Notes: generated by a model not told the origin, from the letters alone. A DNA stretch of 64,000 bases from G963674835 sp963674835 (GCA_963674835.2 CAXXKC010000002.1:434001-498000), one strand, 5' to 3'; shown: positions 8,038 to 18,095, counted from the stretch's first letter. Made by a program: numbers and translations.

Positions 8038-9027
8038 GCAATGCCCTTTATTTTGGGGCAAGAACTTGACTTTCCACAAGATCCTGTATTGCTAGCATTG
8101 CTTGCATGTGATTTGGCTCACTGCGCGGCGGCGCGTTGGTGGTCGATCGTCGGGCGCAATCGTGAAGGTGATCCGGCGATTTGGGCATGACTCCGTGCGT
8201 GTGCCTGCGTGCTGGGTTGGCGGCTGATTGGAGACGCGGCGAACGAATCGGTGGACCGTTTCGCAACTCGCTTTCAGTACCAGGATGTGCGAGCCTCTTA
8301 TGCGATGAACGCAACGAACACTAGTATAACCAGGGGGTTTGTGTATTTACTTCCGCGGTATTTCTTGCGTGTGGGACCGGTTTTTTCGAATTTTCGCGAA
8401 CCTTGGCTTTCGGAACTATGTCTCTTAGGCCAACACGGTTCGTGTGACGCTCGGCGTGTATCTTCGGCTGACTAGCCGGAAAGTAACGTCTGGAGTACAC
8501 TTAAGCGATGGGACGTCTTCGGACGATCCATTGGAGGACCGAACTGGTTTTACTGTTCTCTCGAACCGCGCGACGCGCAGAGGGATTACCATGGGTAGGC
8601 TCATCAATTCGATTACCGGAACGAAGTGCGACGTATTCGGCATTTGCCTGAAGACGAACGCCACGGCCGGCAAGCCTACGTATGGTATGCGCGCGTTGCA
8701 TGTTGCGCGGTTTCTTCTTGCACGGCTCGCGGAGCGGTTGGTGGCCGGGCACATGGCAACTCAGTGGTGTCATGCTGTCGGTGTTACCAGCGCGGCGCCG
8801 TCGCTCGACCGTTCTCGCTGTTCCAGCGAGATGCGCTCGCGCGGATGGCGTCAACGCAGGCCGGGGTCACCAGTGCCAGTCAGTAGATTCTAAGCCGTAG
8901 CTGCTTGAATCCTGACAACGCAATCGCGCACTGAACCCGCGGCCGAGCCGGCGGCTGGAGCGGAGCTTTGCTCTTCCCTTCCCGCGACTGGCTCAGGATG
9001 CGGCACGTGCTCCAGAAGACATTGAAG

Positions 9028-9621
9028 ATGACGAGAGAACCGATGACTACTCAGCTTGAAACCAACGAACTCGCGGAATGGCCGGCAGCAAGACTGGTTG
9101 TCGCAGCCCAGGAAGGCGACCGGCACGCTTTCGAACAACTGTTCACCCGATATCAACGGGCCGTGTACGCGACGGTGTACCAGCGGCTGAACAATCACGC
9201 CGAATCGCAGGAAGTATGCCAGGAGGTGTTCATCCAGGCGATGCGGAAGATCGGCCAGCTGAACAGCCCGGACTGCTTCGGCGGCTGGTTGCGGTCGATC
9301 GCCGCGCGCATGGCGATCAACCGGGCGGTGCGCCGCGGACCGGTTGTTGCTACGGAAGGCGAGACCTACGAGGCCTACTGCGTGGAGCATGAGACGCCGC
9401 TAGGTCGGGCACTGGCTCAAGAACGCGAGGACCAGGTCCATCGTGGATTGCGGCGATTGCCGGAACTGGATCGTGACACGTTGGTTGCGTTCTACTTCCG
9501 CGGCCAGTCGCTGTTGGAGATGAGCGATCAGTTCCAGTCGCCGGTGGGCACGATCAAGCGCCGACTGCACGTGGCAAGGAAACGGCTGGCCAAGGAGTTG
9601 CAGGCGCTGGCGCCGGCGTGA
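9028..9621 (+). CDS. ECF-family RNA polymerase sigma factor
   Basis: 197 residues, typical for an ECF sigma factor. Region 2 spans about 30-100 (FEQLFTRYQRAVYATVYQ, then CQEVFIQAMRKI and FGGWLRSIAARMAINR). Region 4 spans about 130-195 (LPELDRDTLVAFYFRGQSLLEMS, then GTIKRRLHVARKRL, the recognition helix). There is no C-terminal extension. Downstream is a terminator and then a convergent gene, so no anti-sigma factor gene follows; none is visible upstream either. The start at 9028 is chosen over an upstream in-frame ATG at 8968 because homology begins well inside; ATG at 9043 is also possible. It redirects RNA polymerase to an unknown gene set. Confidence 0.9.
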   Translation: MTREPMTTQLETNELAEWPAARLVVAAQEGDRHAFEQLFTRYQRAVYATVYQRLNNHAESQEVCQEVFIQAMRKIGQLNSPDCFGGWLRSIAARMAINRAVRRGPVVATEGETYEAYCVEHETPLGRALAQEREDQVHRGLRRLPELDRDTLVAFYFRGQSLLEMSDQFQSPVGTIKRRLHVARKRLAKELQALAPA

Positions 9622-9663
9622 GTGGCCGGCGGCGGGTGACGCCGCGTACGTGACGAAAAGAGA

Positions 9664-9695
9664 AACGGCCTCCGGGGAATGCTCCGGAGGCCGTT
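9664..9695. terminator. Perfect 12-bp hairpin terminator between converging genes
   Basis: Arms aacggcctccgg and ccggaggccgtt around an 8-nt loop, 42 nt after the sigma factor stop and 22 nt before the secretin stop. The outer A/T pairs and the T-rich run after the right arm fit an intrinsic terminator that can serve both strands. Confidence 0.8.
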
Positions 9696-9717
9696 GTCGT
9701 TTCCACGGTCGTTGTTC

Positions 9718-12700
9718 CTACTCAGGCAGGATACCCAGCTTTTCCTCTTCCTCTTCTTGGATGATGATTCTCGGAGTGACCATCATCATCAGGCTTTGGG
9801 TATTGCGGCCGATGCCCACATTTCGGAAGAGGCGGTTGACGTAAGGAATCTGGCTCAAGATCGGCACGCCATATTCGTTGCGCCCTTCGGAGAGTCGTTT
9901 CACACCACCTAGGAGCACGGTGCCGCCGTCGGGAACGCTCACGGTTGTCGTGACGCTGACGTAGGAGAAGCTCGGCAACTGCACGGTCGTGCCTGTGCTA
10001 CTGCTTGACGAAGACGAACTCTTCTTCGTAGCGTCGGTCGCCGGATCCTGAACGCCTTCCTGCGAGGTGTTCTGCGTGGTCGTTTGCGATCCGGTGAACG
10101 TGAAGGTGTTCACCTGGCCGATTTGGCTGAAGAAGGGGACGAGCGTGAGTCGGACGAATCGCCGATCGGCGGAAATCACTGCCTGTACGCTCAGGAACGT
10201 CCCTTCAGAGAGGACAACGACGACCGGTTGTTGTGCCGCAGCGAAATCGCCCACGACGGGGATGACGCTGATCACGAACGGGGTCTGCGAGGTGTCGGAG
10301 ACGGTGGCCGTCTGGCCGTTGAAGAGAGTGACCTTGGGCGCCTGCATCACGTTGCTACGGGTGTCGCCGGTGGCGGCCTCGATGAAGAAGAAGGCTTCGA
10401 TATCGCTGAGGATGGCAAAACCGAGTGACGCACCGGCCGTGGGGTTATACGGGCCGAACTGCGGAATGGCCAGATCGAAGCTTCCTTGCCGGAAGGGGAT
10501 ATCGAGGTCGGCGGTGAACACGTTGGGTGCTGAGAGGCCGACGGTGATCGTCTCGTTGGTGCTACGCTGGATGTTGTCGGGATTGATCGTGCTCGTGGTG
10601 TTGGTGTTGGTATTGTCGGTGGTGTTATTCGTACCGTTGTTCACGCCGGGAACGTTACCTTCTGACCCGAAGATGGAGATGGGGATGTTGTTTGTCACGT
10701 CAAAATCGAAGTCGACGCCGATGCGTTCGAAGAAGTTGTCGTTGAGCGTGATGAAGCGGACTTCGATGGTGACCTGGAGATCCTGTAGTCGCCGCAACTG
10801 GTCGAGCAGATCGGCGATTTCGTCGTGGACTTCCTGGGTCTGGCTGATGACGAGGCTCAGGTTCGTTTCAAACGGCATGATCGAGCCCGGGCCACCCACG
10901 GTATCCCACGTCGTCGGTGCGACGGTCGAGGTAATGAGGTCGATGAGGCTGTCGAAGTCGGCACCTCCGGCCCCCCCCAGACCGCCGGGGCCGAAGCCGA
11001 GCGGCAGATTCGCGGACATTCCCTTGGGAGTGTTGGCCGACATTTGTGCCATGACGGCGGGATTAAGTTGGCTATTGCTGTTGGTGGCTGTGAGCACGGG
11101 CAGCGGGGTGGTCCCACCACTGCTGAACCCGGTACCGATGCCCATGTTTGCGTTGGCCACGGCATCGTGATACGCACCGGCGAGGCCCATCCGCGGGCTC
11201 AGGGAGAAATTGGGGATAGGAATGACGAGATCGGCAACCTGGTACGTAACCGGGTAGACGTCGCCACCTCGCATCTGTTCACTGGTAATCTTGAGGACGT
11301 CATCACGGATGACGTAGCCCAAGTGGAGCGGCTGCAAGATGAGGTTCAGTGCACTGGCGAGCTTGATTTCTTCGCGCAAGTTGATCGTCACGGGGGTATC
11401 GGTCGAGACGCCTTCCTCGGAGAGGCCCCGTGGATCGATGTGCATATTCACCGCGGCGACTTTCTCCAGGGTTTCCAGGACCGTGCTCAGGGGCGTGTCC
11501 TTGAATTGGAGCGACACGGGAGTTTGCAGCTTCTGCTGAATCTCCAGTTCGCGCTCGGAGCGCCGGGGACCGTTCCTTCTGGCAATCTCGCGGCGACTTT
11601 TCGTCAGATCGCCCCACTTTTCCGGGAAGACGATGGGAATCATGTCGTCAAACGGGATCGACGACTTGTCGACACTCGTCATCGCCATAACGAACTTTTC
11701 TTCCTTGTCGGACTGGATATTCAAGCTGGCCATGTATTGGCGAATCAGCTTGGACTCGGTCACCAGCTGTATGGTCAGCGGGTTCTTCGGATCCAGCTCG
11801 GCGGCACGCTTGGCGAGAACCTCGGCTTCCTCGAAACGCTGCTCTCGCATGAGCGTGTTGTACTCGTCGACCATCTGAGCGAGTTTCTCTTGGATCTCCA
11901 GTGTATGCTGTTTGCTTTGCTGGACGCCTTCAGTGACGGCGCGGTTCTTCTCTTCCAATTCAATACGGGCGCGATTGTCGTCGACGAATTTCTGGACTTC
12001 GCCGAGAGATCGCTCCACACGACGCAGGAGTTGTTCACGAATGGGCGAATCGAGGCTGGCGGTTTCCACCTTCTTCCGCGCCTCTTCTAGCATCGCCAGG
12101 GCGGCTTTGGGGTCCTTTTCCATCACCTGGTGCGCACGGCTTTCCAGGGAGCTGACCTCTCCGGCGATCTGCCGGGCAAGCACCTGCTGCTTGGCGGCGG
12201 CCTCGTTCAGCGGACTGGACCCTGTGGCGTGCGAAGTGACCGGGCGCGCGAGCATCTGCAAGCGGTCCTGCAAACGCTGCGCGGTCATGGGATCGAGTTC
12301 GTGGATATTTGCGGCGGCCTGCCGGAAGTAGTCCAGCGCGACGTCCGTCTTTCGATCGCGAAGCGCGGCCTCTCCCTTCTCAAACAGAGCCATGGCAGAG
12401 TTGGCCTGTTGCGCCGGAGGTGTGGACGCGTTCGGTCCGTAGACTGCCTGCTGGAATGGCTGCTGGGCTGTGGCGAGAATGTTGCGTGTGGGATCGCGCT
12501 GCTGGTCGTAGAGGGCCCGATCAGCACGTCGATCGTCAGTTGGCTGGCCCGTTGCCGGAGCGGCGAACTGTGCGCCGGCCGCGACCACCGCGTCACCACT
12601 TCGTTGTACGCGTTCGATCTCCATCAGCAGCAAGCCGGGCCTGTCTTCCCCGGGAGCGAAGGCCGGCTCGGGAACTTGAAGTGCTTGTGCCTGGCGTGCC

Positions 12701-13791
12701 AGCCGCTCGGCCTGGGGCAGGTCGTTTGCCCGGAGAGCGGCCCGCGCCGCCTGGAGCAGTTGGGTCACCTGTTGCTTGGCGGCCATCATTGCGGCAGCGT
12801 TGTTTTCCGCGGTGGGCATGCCGGCGGGGCGGGCCTGTCGTCGAGCCGTAGCGATGCGTTGGAGCAAGTCCTGCGGCTTTGGCTCATAGGGGTTGTACAT
12901 AACGTGCTGTTGAGCCGCAAGGCTGGCCAACCGCTCGGCCTCATCCAGTTCGCGCCACCGCAGCAAGCCATCGGCCTGCTCCATCAACAGCCGGGCGTAT
13001 TGGCGGCGATACGCTTCCGTGTTGCCGCGCTGCTCTCGCTGCGACATGAGGTCGCTGTAGGCACGCACTTGGAGGTCGACTTTGTCCGGGTTGTCGTCCT
13101 GGGGGCCGTAGGGCACGTTCATCGAGCGCACTCGCTGGAGAAGCCCCTCGGCGCGTCGGACATCGCCCACCGCGAGGGCACGGCGGGCATCGAGAAGTAT
13201 CTGTCCGGCGGCCATGCTCGTGGCCTTACCGGCGGGGTTGTTGTCGGAGCTGAGTCCGAACTGAGAGGTCTGCGCCGAGGTGGGCGCCTGGAAGGGCGAA
13301 TCGGTCGGCGGGAGCGGCGTCACCTTGGATGTCGACGCGTTCTGCGTCTGGAGCTGCCCATTCTGGCGAGCTGCCGAGAAGGGGTCGACTGGGCTGGGCT
13401 GCGTTTTCGGTCCCAGCACAGAACCGAACAATTGGCCGGATCCGCTCGGTTGGCGGCTCTGCGCGAGGCGGTCGAATTCGCGGCGGAGTTTGCTGGGGGT
13501 GTCGCCGAGGTGTAAGGGGCTGTACTGCACGCCCAGTGCTTCCGCCTGCGTGATGAGCGTACCGGCCGCCTGCAGGTCGTTTTCCGACATTGCCTGGCGG
13601 GCACGTCGCAACAGGTCGTCGCACTGCTGTCGTGCCTGATCCGCCGAGGCGGCCGGTGCTTGCACAGCGGCAGCCGTGTTCGGCGATGCTTGGTCAGGGT
13701 TCCCTTGCTGTCCCGCCGATCCAATGGAGGCGGGCAAGCCAAGCGCGAGTGCGATCAACCCGGTGAGGATTCTTGTGGACGGTTTCAACAC
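9718..13791 (-). CDS. Type II/IV-pilus-type outer-membrane secretin with repeated helical N-terminus
   Basis: 1357 residues, about twice the length of GspD or PilQ. A signal peptide (about 1-27) precedes at least four repeated helical blocks (about 45-360) of the form LLxxARxALxxxDLxxAExLxxxAxxLxVxYxP, TPR-like. A coiled-coil stretch follows at about 540-690. A secretin/TonB short N-terminal domain lies at about 754-857 (LQFKDTPLSTVLETL), and N1-like and secretin domains at about 1000-1345, ending with the hallmark VPDGGTVLLGG near 1286 and PYVNRLFRNVG. An eight-Ser run interrupts the secretin domain. It forms the multimeric outer-membrane channel. The last gene of the pilM block, but separated from the others by 599 nt and carrying its own promoter. 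Confidence 0.9.
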   Translation of the reverse strand: MLKPSTRILTGLIALALGLPASIGSAGQQGNPDQASPNTAAAVQAPAASADQARQQCDDLLRRARQAMSENDLQAAGTLITQAEALGVQYSPLHLGDTPSKLRREFDRLAQSRQPSGSGQLFGSVLGPKTQPSPVDPFSAARQNGQLQTQNASTSKVTPLPPTDSPFQAPTSAQTSQFGLSSDNNPAGKATSMAAGQILLDARRALAVGDVRRAEGLLQRVRSMNVPYGPQDDNPDKVDLQVRAYSDLMSQREQRGNTEAYRRQYARLLMEQADGLLRWRELDEAERLASLAAQQHVMYNPYEPKPQDLLQRIATARRQARPAGMPTAENNAAAMMAAKQQVTQLLQAARAALRANDLPQAERLARQAQALQVPEPAFAPGEDRPGLLLMEIERVQRSGDAVVAAGAQFAAPATGQPTDDRRADRALYDQQRDPTRNILATAQQPFQQAVYGPNASTPPAQQANSAMALFEKGEAALRDRKTDVALDYFRQAAANIHELDPMTAQRLQDRLQMLARPVTSHATGSSPLNEAAAKQQVLARQIAGEVSSLESRAHQVMEKDPKAALAMLEEARKKVETASLDSPIREQLLRRVERSLGEVQKFVDDNRARIELEEKNRAVTEGVQQSKQHTLEIQEKLAQMVDEYNTLMREQRFEEAEVLAKRAAELDPKNPLTIQLVTESKLIRQYMASLNIQSDKEEKFVMAMTSVDKSSIPFDDMIPIVFPEKWGDLTKSRREIARRNGPRRSERELEIQQKLQTPVSLQFKDTPLSTVLETLEKVAAVNMHIDPRGLSEEGVSTDTPVTINLREEIKLASALNLILQPLHLGYVIRDDVLKITSEQMRGGDVYPVTYQVADLVIPIPNFSLSPRMGLAGAYHDAVANANMGIGTGFSSGGTTPLPVLTATNSNSQLNPAVMAQMSANTPKGMSANLPLGFGPGGLGGAGGADFDSLIDLITSTVAPTTWDTVGGPGSIMPFETNLSLVISQTQEVHDEIADLLDQLRRLQDLQVTIEVRFITLNDNFFERIGVDFDFDVTNNIPISIFGSEGNVPGVNNGTNNTTDNTNTNTTSTINPDNIQRSTNETITVGLSAPNVFTADLDIPFRQGSFDLAIPQFGPYNPTAGASLGFAILSDIEAFFFIEAATGDTRSNVMQAPKVTLFNGQTATVSDTSQTPFVISVIPVVGDFAAAQQPVVVVLSEGTFLSVQAVISADRRFVRLTLVPFFSQIGQVNTFTFTGSQTTTQNTSQEGVQDPATDATKKSSSSSSSSTGTTVQLPSFSYVSVTTTVSVPDGGTVLLGGVKRLSEGRNEYGVPILSQIPYVNRLFRNVGIGRNTQSLMMMVTPRIIIQEEEEEKLGILPE

Positions 13792-14390
13792 GATTCTCCT
13801 TTTGAGACTCGCAGCGTACCTCGCAGCGCACAGTCAACCCATCGACCGGTTCCGATGGCGAATGGCTTAGGGCGTTTGTCGCCGCTGAAACCTCGCGATT
13901 TCACGCCGTTTGGCCACAATTGTTCGACGGACTTCCCGCTCACAGAACAGACTCGGCCACGACCTCTCGCAGGGGCCTCCCGCGATTTCGTGGAAGAGAG
14001 CGGGATAAATACATAGACCCAAAAAATGGGTCAAGGGCACTTCAGCAAGATTTCGCCCCTAAATCAGGGCCATACACCTGTATGACGGGCGTGCTGGTAC
14101 CCAGAATAGCCGGATGCGGCAACGAAGACCCCACGGTGGCCATCATAGTAGCCCCCTGGGGCACCCCTTGGCCGTGCTTGCGGCCAACCACATCATGGAC
14201 GAATGACTCTTGCCCGACAGGGAAGCTCCGGTGGGCACGGTTGCAGCGCCCGAGAGATCGGCCTATTGAGTTCGATGGTCGGGCGGCACGCCCGAGAGGC
14301 GAGGAATACCCGCCAGAGACGAGCAACTTGCTGTTGAAACACACGGCCGCCCTGCGTGCTGTTCGATGGACAAGCCGTGCGGCCCCGTAT
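13792..14390. other. 599-nt gap between the pilus membrane-protein gene and the secretin gene
   Basis: No supported gene. Overlapping frames on both strands lack recognisable motifs. It holds the minus-strand promoter at 14006-14034. A small hairpin gcccc-ct-ggggc lies near 14150. The rest shows nothing I can name. Confidence 0.5.
14006..14034 (-). promoter_or_regulatory. Promoter TTGACC-17-TATTTA for the secretin gene, with a palindrome in its spacer
   Basis: On the minus strand the -35 TTGACC (14029-14034) is separated by exactly 17 nt from TATTTA (14006-14011). The start codon of the secretin is about 215 nt downstream. A palindrome gaccca-aaaaa-tgggtc (14016-14032) fills the spacer and overlaps the -35, the position of a repressor site. 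The promoter suggests the secretin can be made independently of the upstream pilM block. Confidence 0.55.
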
Positions 14391-16292
14391 TTACCGTCTG
14401 CGGGGCGGCGGAGCCTGGCGGCGAGGAGGCAGCCGATCCCTGGCCCCCGGTCCTGCATTGGGCGGCGCCGGCCCAGTCTCAGGGGGAGGCTCCGGTGGCT
14501 TGTAGTGCACGATGCTCTGAGCATCGTCCAATTCGTCGCGGACAATCAGGTTGCCGTCCGCGCCGAGGAGGAGCATGCTCCCCGGCCGGCTCAAACGACT
14601 GGACAGGCGATCCCCGCCTCGCATATCGAGCACGAGGTCCTCGACATCGAATTGCGTGGTGTGAACCTCTTTGGTCGGCGGGGTCCTCCTTCGTTCTTTC
14701 TTGTCCTCGCGTGAGGGCTGAGCACCCAGAGTTCTCGTTCTGTCGGTGGGGCGTTCGTCGTGCTGGACCTCCGACTTGGTGATTTCGGTTTCCTTGATGT
14801 AGTTGACCAACTGTCCGCGAAGCACCTCCGGCAGTTCCAAAGAACTCTCGACTCCTGTTTCCCCGTCGAAATGAACGAGCATCAAAGTGCTGCTGGGTTC
14901 AATGTTGAGGGAGCGGGACGATTTGACGGGGCCGACGAGCAACCGTGAATCGCGTGGGACCGAGATCACGGTGCTTGGCTCGCTCCATTCGGATTTCAAG
15001 TAGCTCTTGGTGAGCTCCTCGGGAATGAGCTGCATTTGCTGTTGGGGGAGGTTTTCGGCCGGGTTTTTCAGGACGAGGGTCACCCGATACCGATAGCGTT
15101 TGCCCGGTTCAACGCTGAAGTCAAAGAAGCGGAATAGTCGGACAGGCTGTGGGCCCAACTGCGCAGCGGCCGGGCCACGTGGGCCGCCGAAGCGAGGCGG
15201 CGGCGTCTGGCCATTGATTGCCACTCCGGGTCCATAGACAGGAGTCCTGGGGGGCGCGCCGCCGGCAAGTGGCCCGCCACCAGTTGGTCCCGGCATCGCC
15301 GCATCGGGCGGGGCAAACGGATCCCTGCCCTCCGGCTGGTGGCCCTCGGCGTTATGGTCGGGACCTTCTCCCTCTTCGGCTTGCTCGTTTTCCTCTGCGA
15401 GCTGTTCGATCATGTCGGCCCGCGGAAGAATCTCGGGGGGATGGGCCACTTCAGGTCCCCAACGATGATCTCGCACGGCGGGCAGCGGAAAAGTCACGAA
15501 CTGGCAGTCGGTAAGGAAGCCGCTATCGACGACCTCGCCCTGAACGGCACCTGCTCGCGCAAGGTACGTCTGTGAACCACCAGCCGGGCGTTGGCCGGCA
15601 AGCTTGCACATCTCATCCGTTTTCAGCCACTCCCACTTGCTTTCGTCGATCTTCCCGTCATCGGGAACCTCGATACGTTGAACACGTACATAGAGATACT
15701 GAGGATCGAGGCCGGCCGTACCAACGGCCCTGGCCACAATGGTCCCCGAGAACGCTTCCTTGAAGGCTTCGACCTGCTTGGTAAAGTCGATCAGGCCCGT
15801 GAGCACGACCCACCGTTGTCCCACGGTCGTCGAAGCCGAAATGGTCGTTCTTTGTACGGTAGCTGGCTTCGGGGTTGTTGGGCTCACCGGTGCGGTCATG
15901 ACGCCGGAGCCGGCCGAAGCGACGAGGCCCTGTACCGTGTACACTTGGGGCACGCTTGGCAAGGGAATGCCAAACAGGCTGGGATCCCAGGGCGTCGACC
16001 ACTCGTAAGGCTTCACTTCGATCTTTCGCCACGAGCGGTGAGCTTCTTCCAAATAGTTGGGGCTCTTCAGTTGGGAGACGATATCCTTCGGATTGGCTTT
16101 GAGCAGGTGTTCGCGGGCTCGCTTGGCGTCGCCTTCGAGGGCAGCAGGGGTGAACCCCAGAGGCTCGCGGCTGACCGCACCAACGACGAACACCAGCACG
16201 AACACCACCACCACCGCGAAGAGCCCTTTCTCCAGGTGGTTAGCGATGGCTTCCTTGATCGCGTCCGGGTTGAAGCGAAGTTTCAGTTTCAT
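14391..16292 (-). CDS. Bitopic membrane protein of the pilM-secretin block
   Basis: 633 residues. A short cytoplasmic head is followed by one membrane helix at about 22-43 (GLFAVVVVFVLVFVVGAV), then a large periplasmic part. A Pro/Gly-rich linker lies at about 320-370, a beta-rich segment at 380-480 (RFFDFSVEPGKRYRYRVTL), and a basic, Pro-rich C terminus ends in Arg residues. I do not recognise a named domain. Position and topology match what PilO/PilP-type proteins do in pilus systems, linking inner-membrane parts to the secretin. It follows the 557-residue gene by 68 nt on the same strand. Function inferred from context only. Confidence 0.65.
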   Translation of the reverse strand: MKLKLRFNPDAIKEAIANHLEKGLFAVVVVFVLVFVVGAVSREPLGFTPAALEGDAKRAREHLLKANPKDIVSQLKSPNYLEEAHRSWRKIEVKPYEWSTPWDPSLFGIPLPSVPQVYTVQGLVASAGSGVMTAPVSPTTPKPATVQRTTISASTTVGQRWVVLTGLIDFTKQVEAFKEAFSGTIVARAVGTAGLDPQYLYVRVQRIEVPDDGKIDESKWEWLKTDEMCKLAGQRPAGGSQTYLARAGAVQGEVVDSGFLTDCQFVTFPLPAVRDHRWGPEVAHPPEILPRADMIEQLAEENEQAEEGEGPDHNAEGHQPEGRDPFAPPDAAMPGPTGGGPLAGGAPPRTPVYGPGVAINGQTPPPRFGGPRGPAAAQLGPQPVRLFRFFDFSVEPGKRYRYRVTLVLKNPAENLPQQQMQLIPEELTKSYLKSEWSEPSTVISVPRDSRLLVGPVKSSRSLNIEPSSTLMLVHFDGETGVESSLELPEVLRGQLVNYIKETEITKSEVQHDERPTDRTRTLGAQPSREDKKERRRTPPTKEVHTTQFDVEDLVLDMRGGDRLSSRLSRPGSMLLLGADGNLIVRDELDDAQSIVHYKPPEPPPETGPAPPNAGPGARDRLPPRRQAPPPRRR

Positions 16293-16360
16293 GAGCCTTC
16301 CTCCACGCTCCTCAGCAGTCTCTCGGCGAAGGATCGTGCGACAATCGTCCTATACTTGTG

Positions 16361-18034
16361 TTAGGGTGCTCTGGCGGGTGGTCCGGCAGGCGGCACTGCG
16401 GGAGCCGGACCGCCGCCCGGCGGAGGTATCGGAGCGCCGCCTGGCGGCGGAGCTGGAGCGCCACCCGGTGGCGGACCCGGAGCGCCGGCCGGCGGGGGCC
16501 CCGGACGGTTGCCCGGTTCCGATCTGGGCGCCGATGGGGGCGCACTAGCTACGTTCGACAAGCCTGCAGTCTTTGCGGCAGCGGGAGCCGTTGCCTGCGG
16601 CGACGTCGCGGTCGCGAGTTGCTCATCGGCGTTGCCAGTTCCAAGCTTCTCCTTGTCGGGAGGATTGAAGATGTAGATGATTCCCAGAACATCGACACGA
16701 ACGTAGTTGTCACCGTAGGGTGCGTCGCCCCCGGCGGAAACGGCGCCCGTGAAACCAGCGGTGCGAGTGGTCGTCGTAGGCCTGGCCACACCGGAGAGCG
16801 GAGTGATTTCCACCCGGCGCGGCTCGACGGGCATCGACGAATTAGCACATTCTGCGAGCAAGGTAGGGATCTTCTTGTAATTGATGACCAAGTCCAAGTG
16901 GACAGGCATCATTTTGAACTCGGCAAAGGGGGGCGGTGCATTGGCTGCCAGCGGCTTGCCATTCTGATCCACGTAGCGGTTCGCACAGAGATCGGCCCGC
17001 TCTCGGTCTCCTTCCGGGGCGTCTTGCGCTGGTCCAGTTCCCAGGGTTGTCGTACGAAGCGGAGGTCTGGTACCTCCAAGCATGCCGCCCCCGCGTGGCG
17101 GTGCGGCAGTACCGGGACCGACCGGGCCGGAAAGCGTCGCCGTGCCACCGGCACCTGGGGTTCCGCCAGTACTGCTTCCAAGTCCGCCCACGGGCCGCGA
17201 TTGGAAGGCCTGGGCTGCGGCTTTGCCGATCTCGAGATGGTCGATAACCTTGATCGCAGCATTGTTGTAGCTGACAGATCCCGCATTCGTGTTCTTAATA
17301 ATCCGCAACAAGGCTTGATAGACCCAGAGGTCTTCCTGAGTCAACCAAATGCGCGTGCTGCTGGGATTGCTGGGCAGGGTGAACTGCTCTTTGACCTGAT
17401 CTGCATCGCGCCAGTCGACCTTTCCCACCCACCTCTCACCCTCGCGGAGCGGGCCGGCATTGGGCGTGCGCCCGAATCTGCCCGGCGCGTTTATCGGGGC
17501 GGAGGCGGGGGCGGCCGCGGGTGCGGGGTTGGTGGAGGCCCCTTCTTTGGTAGCTCCTTCTTCGTCCGACTCGATGGCCTCTTGCCGGCGGCGGTCGATG
17601 ATTTCATCCAGTTTGGGAAGATGGCGCTTGATGAACAGTCCGTACTCGTAACGTCGATTCTCGATGATCTCGGCGTCTTGGTCGAGTGCCTGGATGGCGC
17701 TGATAAACGCCGGACCCAATTCGGCGGGCCAGGGGTTGTTCTTCTTCTGGGCGAGGTACAGATATCTCCACGCTTCGAGGACGTTGCCTTGGAGCGTTTG
17801 ATTCGCCTGATCGACCGCCTGCTTGACCGCCTCATTGGCGGGATTGGGATCGGAAGAGATTTGGAGCACGGCGCTGCGAGCAGAACTGAGCTTGCTCTTG
17901 CGACTGGCGTATTCGGCCGTCAGATCGGACGAGGCCTTGAACCACAGAGCGGCGCCCGTAAGCAAGACCACTGCCACAAGTATCCAAAAATGATACTTCT
18001 TCAGCAGATGCAGGGCTGCGATCACTTGGTCCAT
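16361..18034 (-). CDS. Bitopic membrane protein with repetitive Pro/Gly tail, pilM block
   Basis: 557 residues. One membrane helix at about 15-33 (FWILVAVVLLTGAALWF) is followed by a helical periplasmic segment (about 40-160) like the coiled region of PilN/PilO proteins, then mixed regions and a low-complexity C terminus. Residues 512-543 are four 8-residue units of the form xPPPxGxP. It lies between the pilM fusion (62 nt upstream) and the 633-residue membrane protein, both on the same strand. Probably an inner-membrane alignment component of the pilus or secretion machine; no direct family evidence. Confidence 0.65.
   Translation of the reverse strand: MDQVIAALHLLKKYHFWILVAVVLLTGAALWFKASSDLTAEYASRKSKLSSARSAVLQISSDPNPANEAVKQAVDQANQTLQGNVLEAWRYLYLAQKKNNPWPAELGPAFISAIQALDQDAEIIENRRYEYGLFIKRHLPKLDEIIDRRRQEAIESDEEGATKEGASTNPAPAAAPASAPINAPGRFGRTPNAGPLREGERWVGKVDWRDADQVKEQFTLPSNPSSTRIWLTQEDLWVYQALLRIIKNTNAGSVSYNNAAIKVIDHLEIGKAAAQAFQSRPVGGLGSSTGGTPGAGGTATLSGPVGPGTAAPPRGGGMLGGTRPPLRTTTLGTGPAQDAPEGDRERADLCANRYVDQNGKPLAANAPPPFAEFKMMPVHLDLVINYKKIPTLLAECANSSMPVEPRRVEITPLSGVARPTTTTRTAGFTGAVSAGGDAPYGDNYVRVDVLGIIYIFNPPDKEKLGTGNADEQLATATSPQATAPAAAKTAGLSNVASAPPSAPRSEPGNRPGPPPAGAPGPPPGGAPAPPPGGAPIPPPGGGPAPAVPPAGPPARAP
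16406..16501 (-). repeat. Four tandem 24-bp units encoding xPPPxGxP
   Basis: Near the 3' end of the 557-residue membrane-protein gene, four imperfect 24-bp units encode GPPPAGAP, GPPPGGAP, APPPGGAP and IPPPGGGP. Likely an extended periplasmic spacer; copy number may vary between strains. Confidence 0.7.
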
Positions 18035-18095
18035 CGCTCGAAGCTCTCAACCTCGATCATTAACGACTGGAACACGGCAACGGGACATGGTGGCT

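Larger units (their letters stand above)
7700..9027. other. 1.3-kb gene-free region between the C26-like gene and the ECF sigma gene
   Basis: Short frames exist here but none has recognisable domains or consistent coding character. It holds a strong-looking minus-strand promoter (8010-8037) and a palindrome beside the C26-like ribosome site (7713-7727). A short hairpin with 8-bp arms (tctcgctg/cagcgaga) and a 3-nt loop lies at 8813-8831. The region around 8330-8410 is richer in A/T than its surroundings. A frame at 8591-8893 begins after an ATG but resembles nothing known. I see no SRP, tmRNA or RNase P signature strings. Confidence 0.5.

Noticed and set aside
8591..8893. Possible 100-residue protein before the sigma factor
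   Set aside because: No ribosome site, no recognisable motif, mixed composition.
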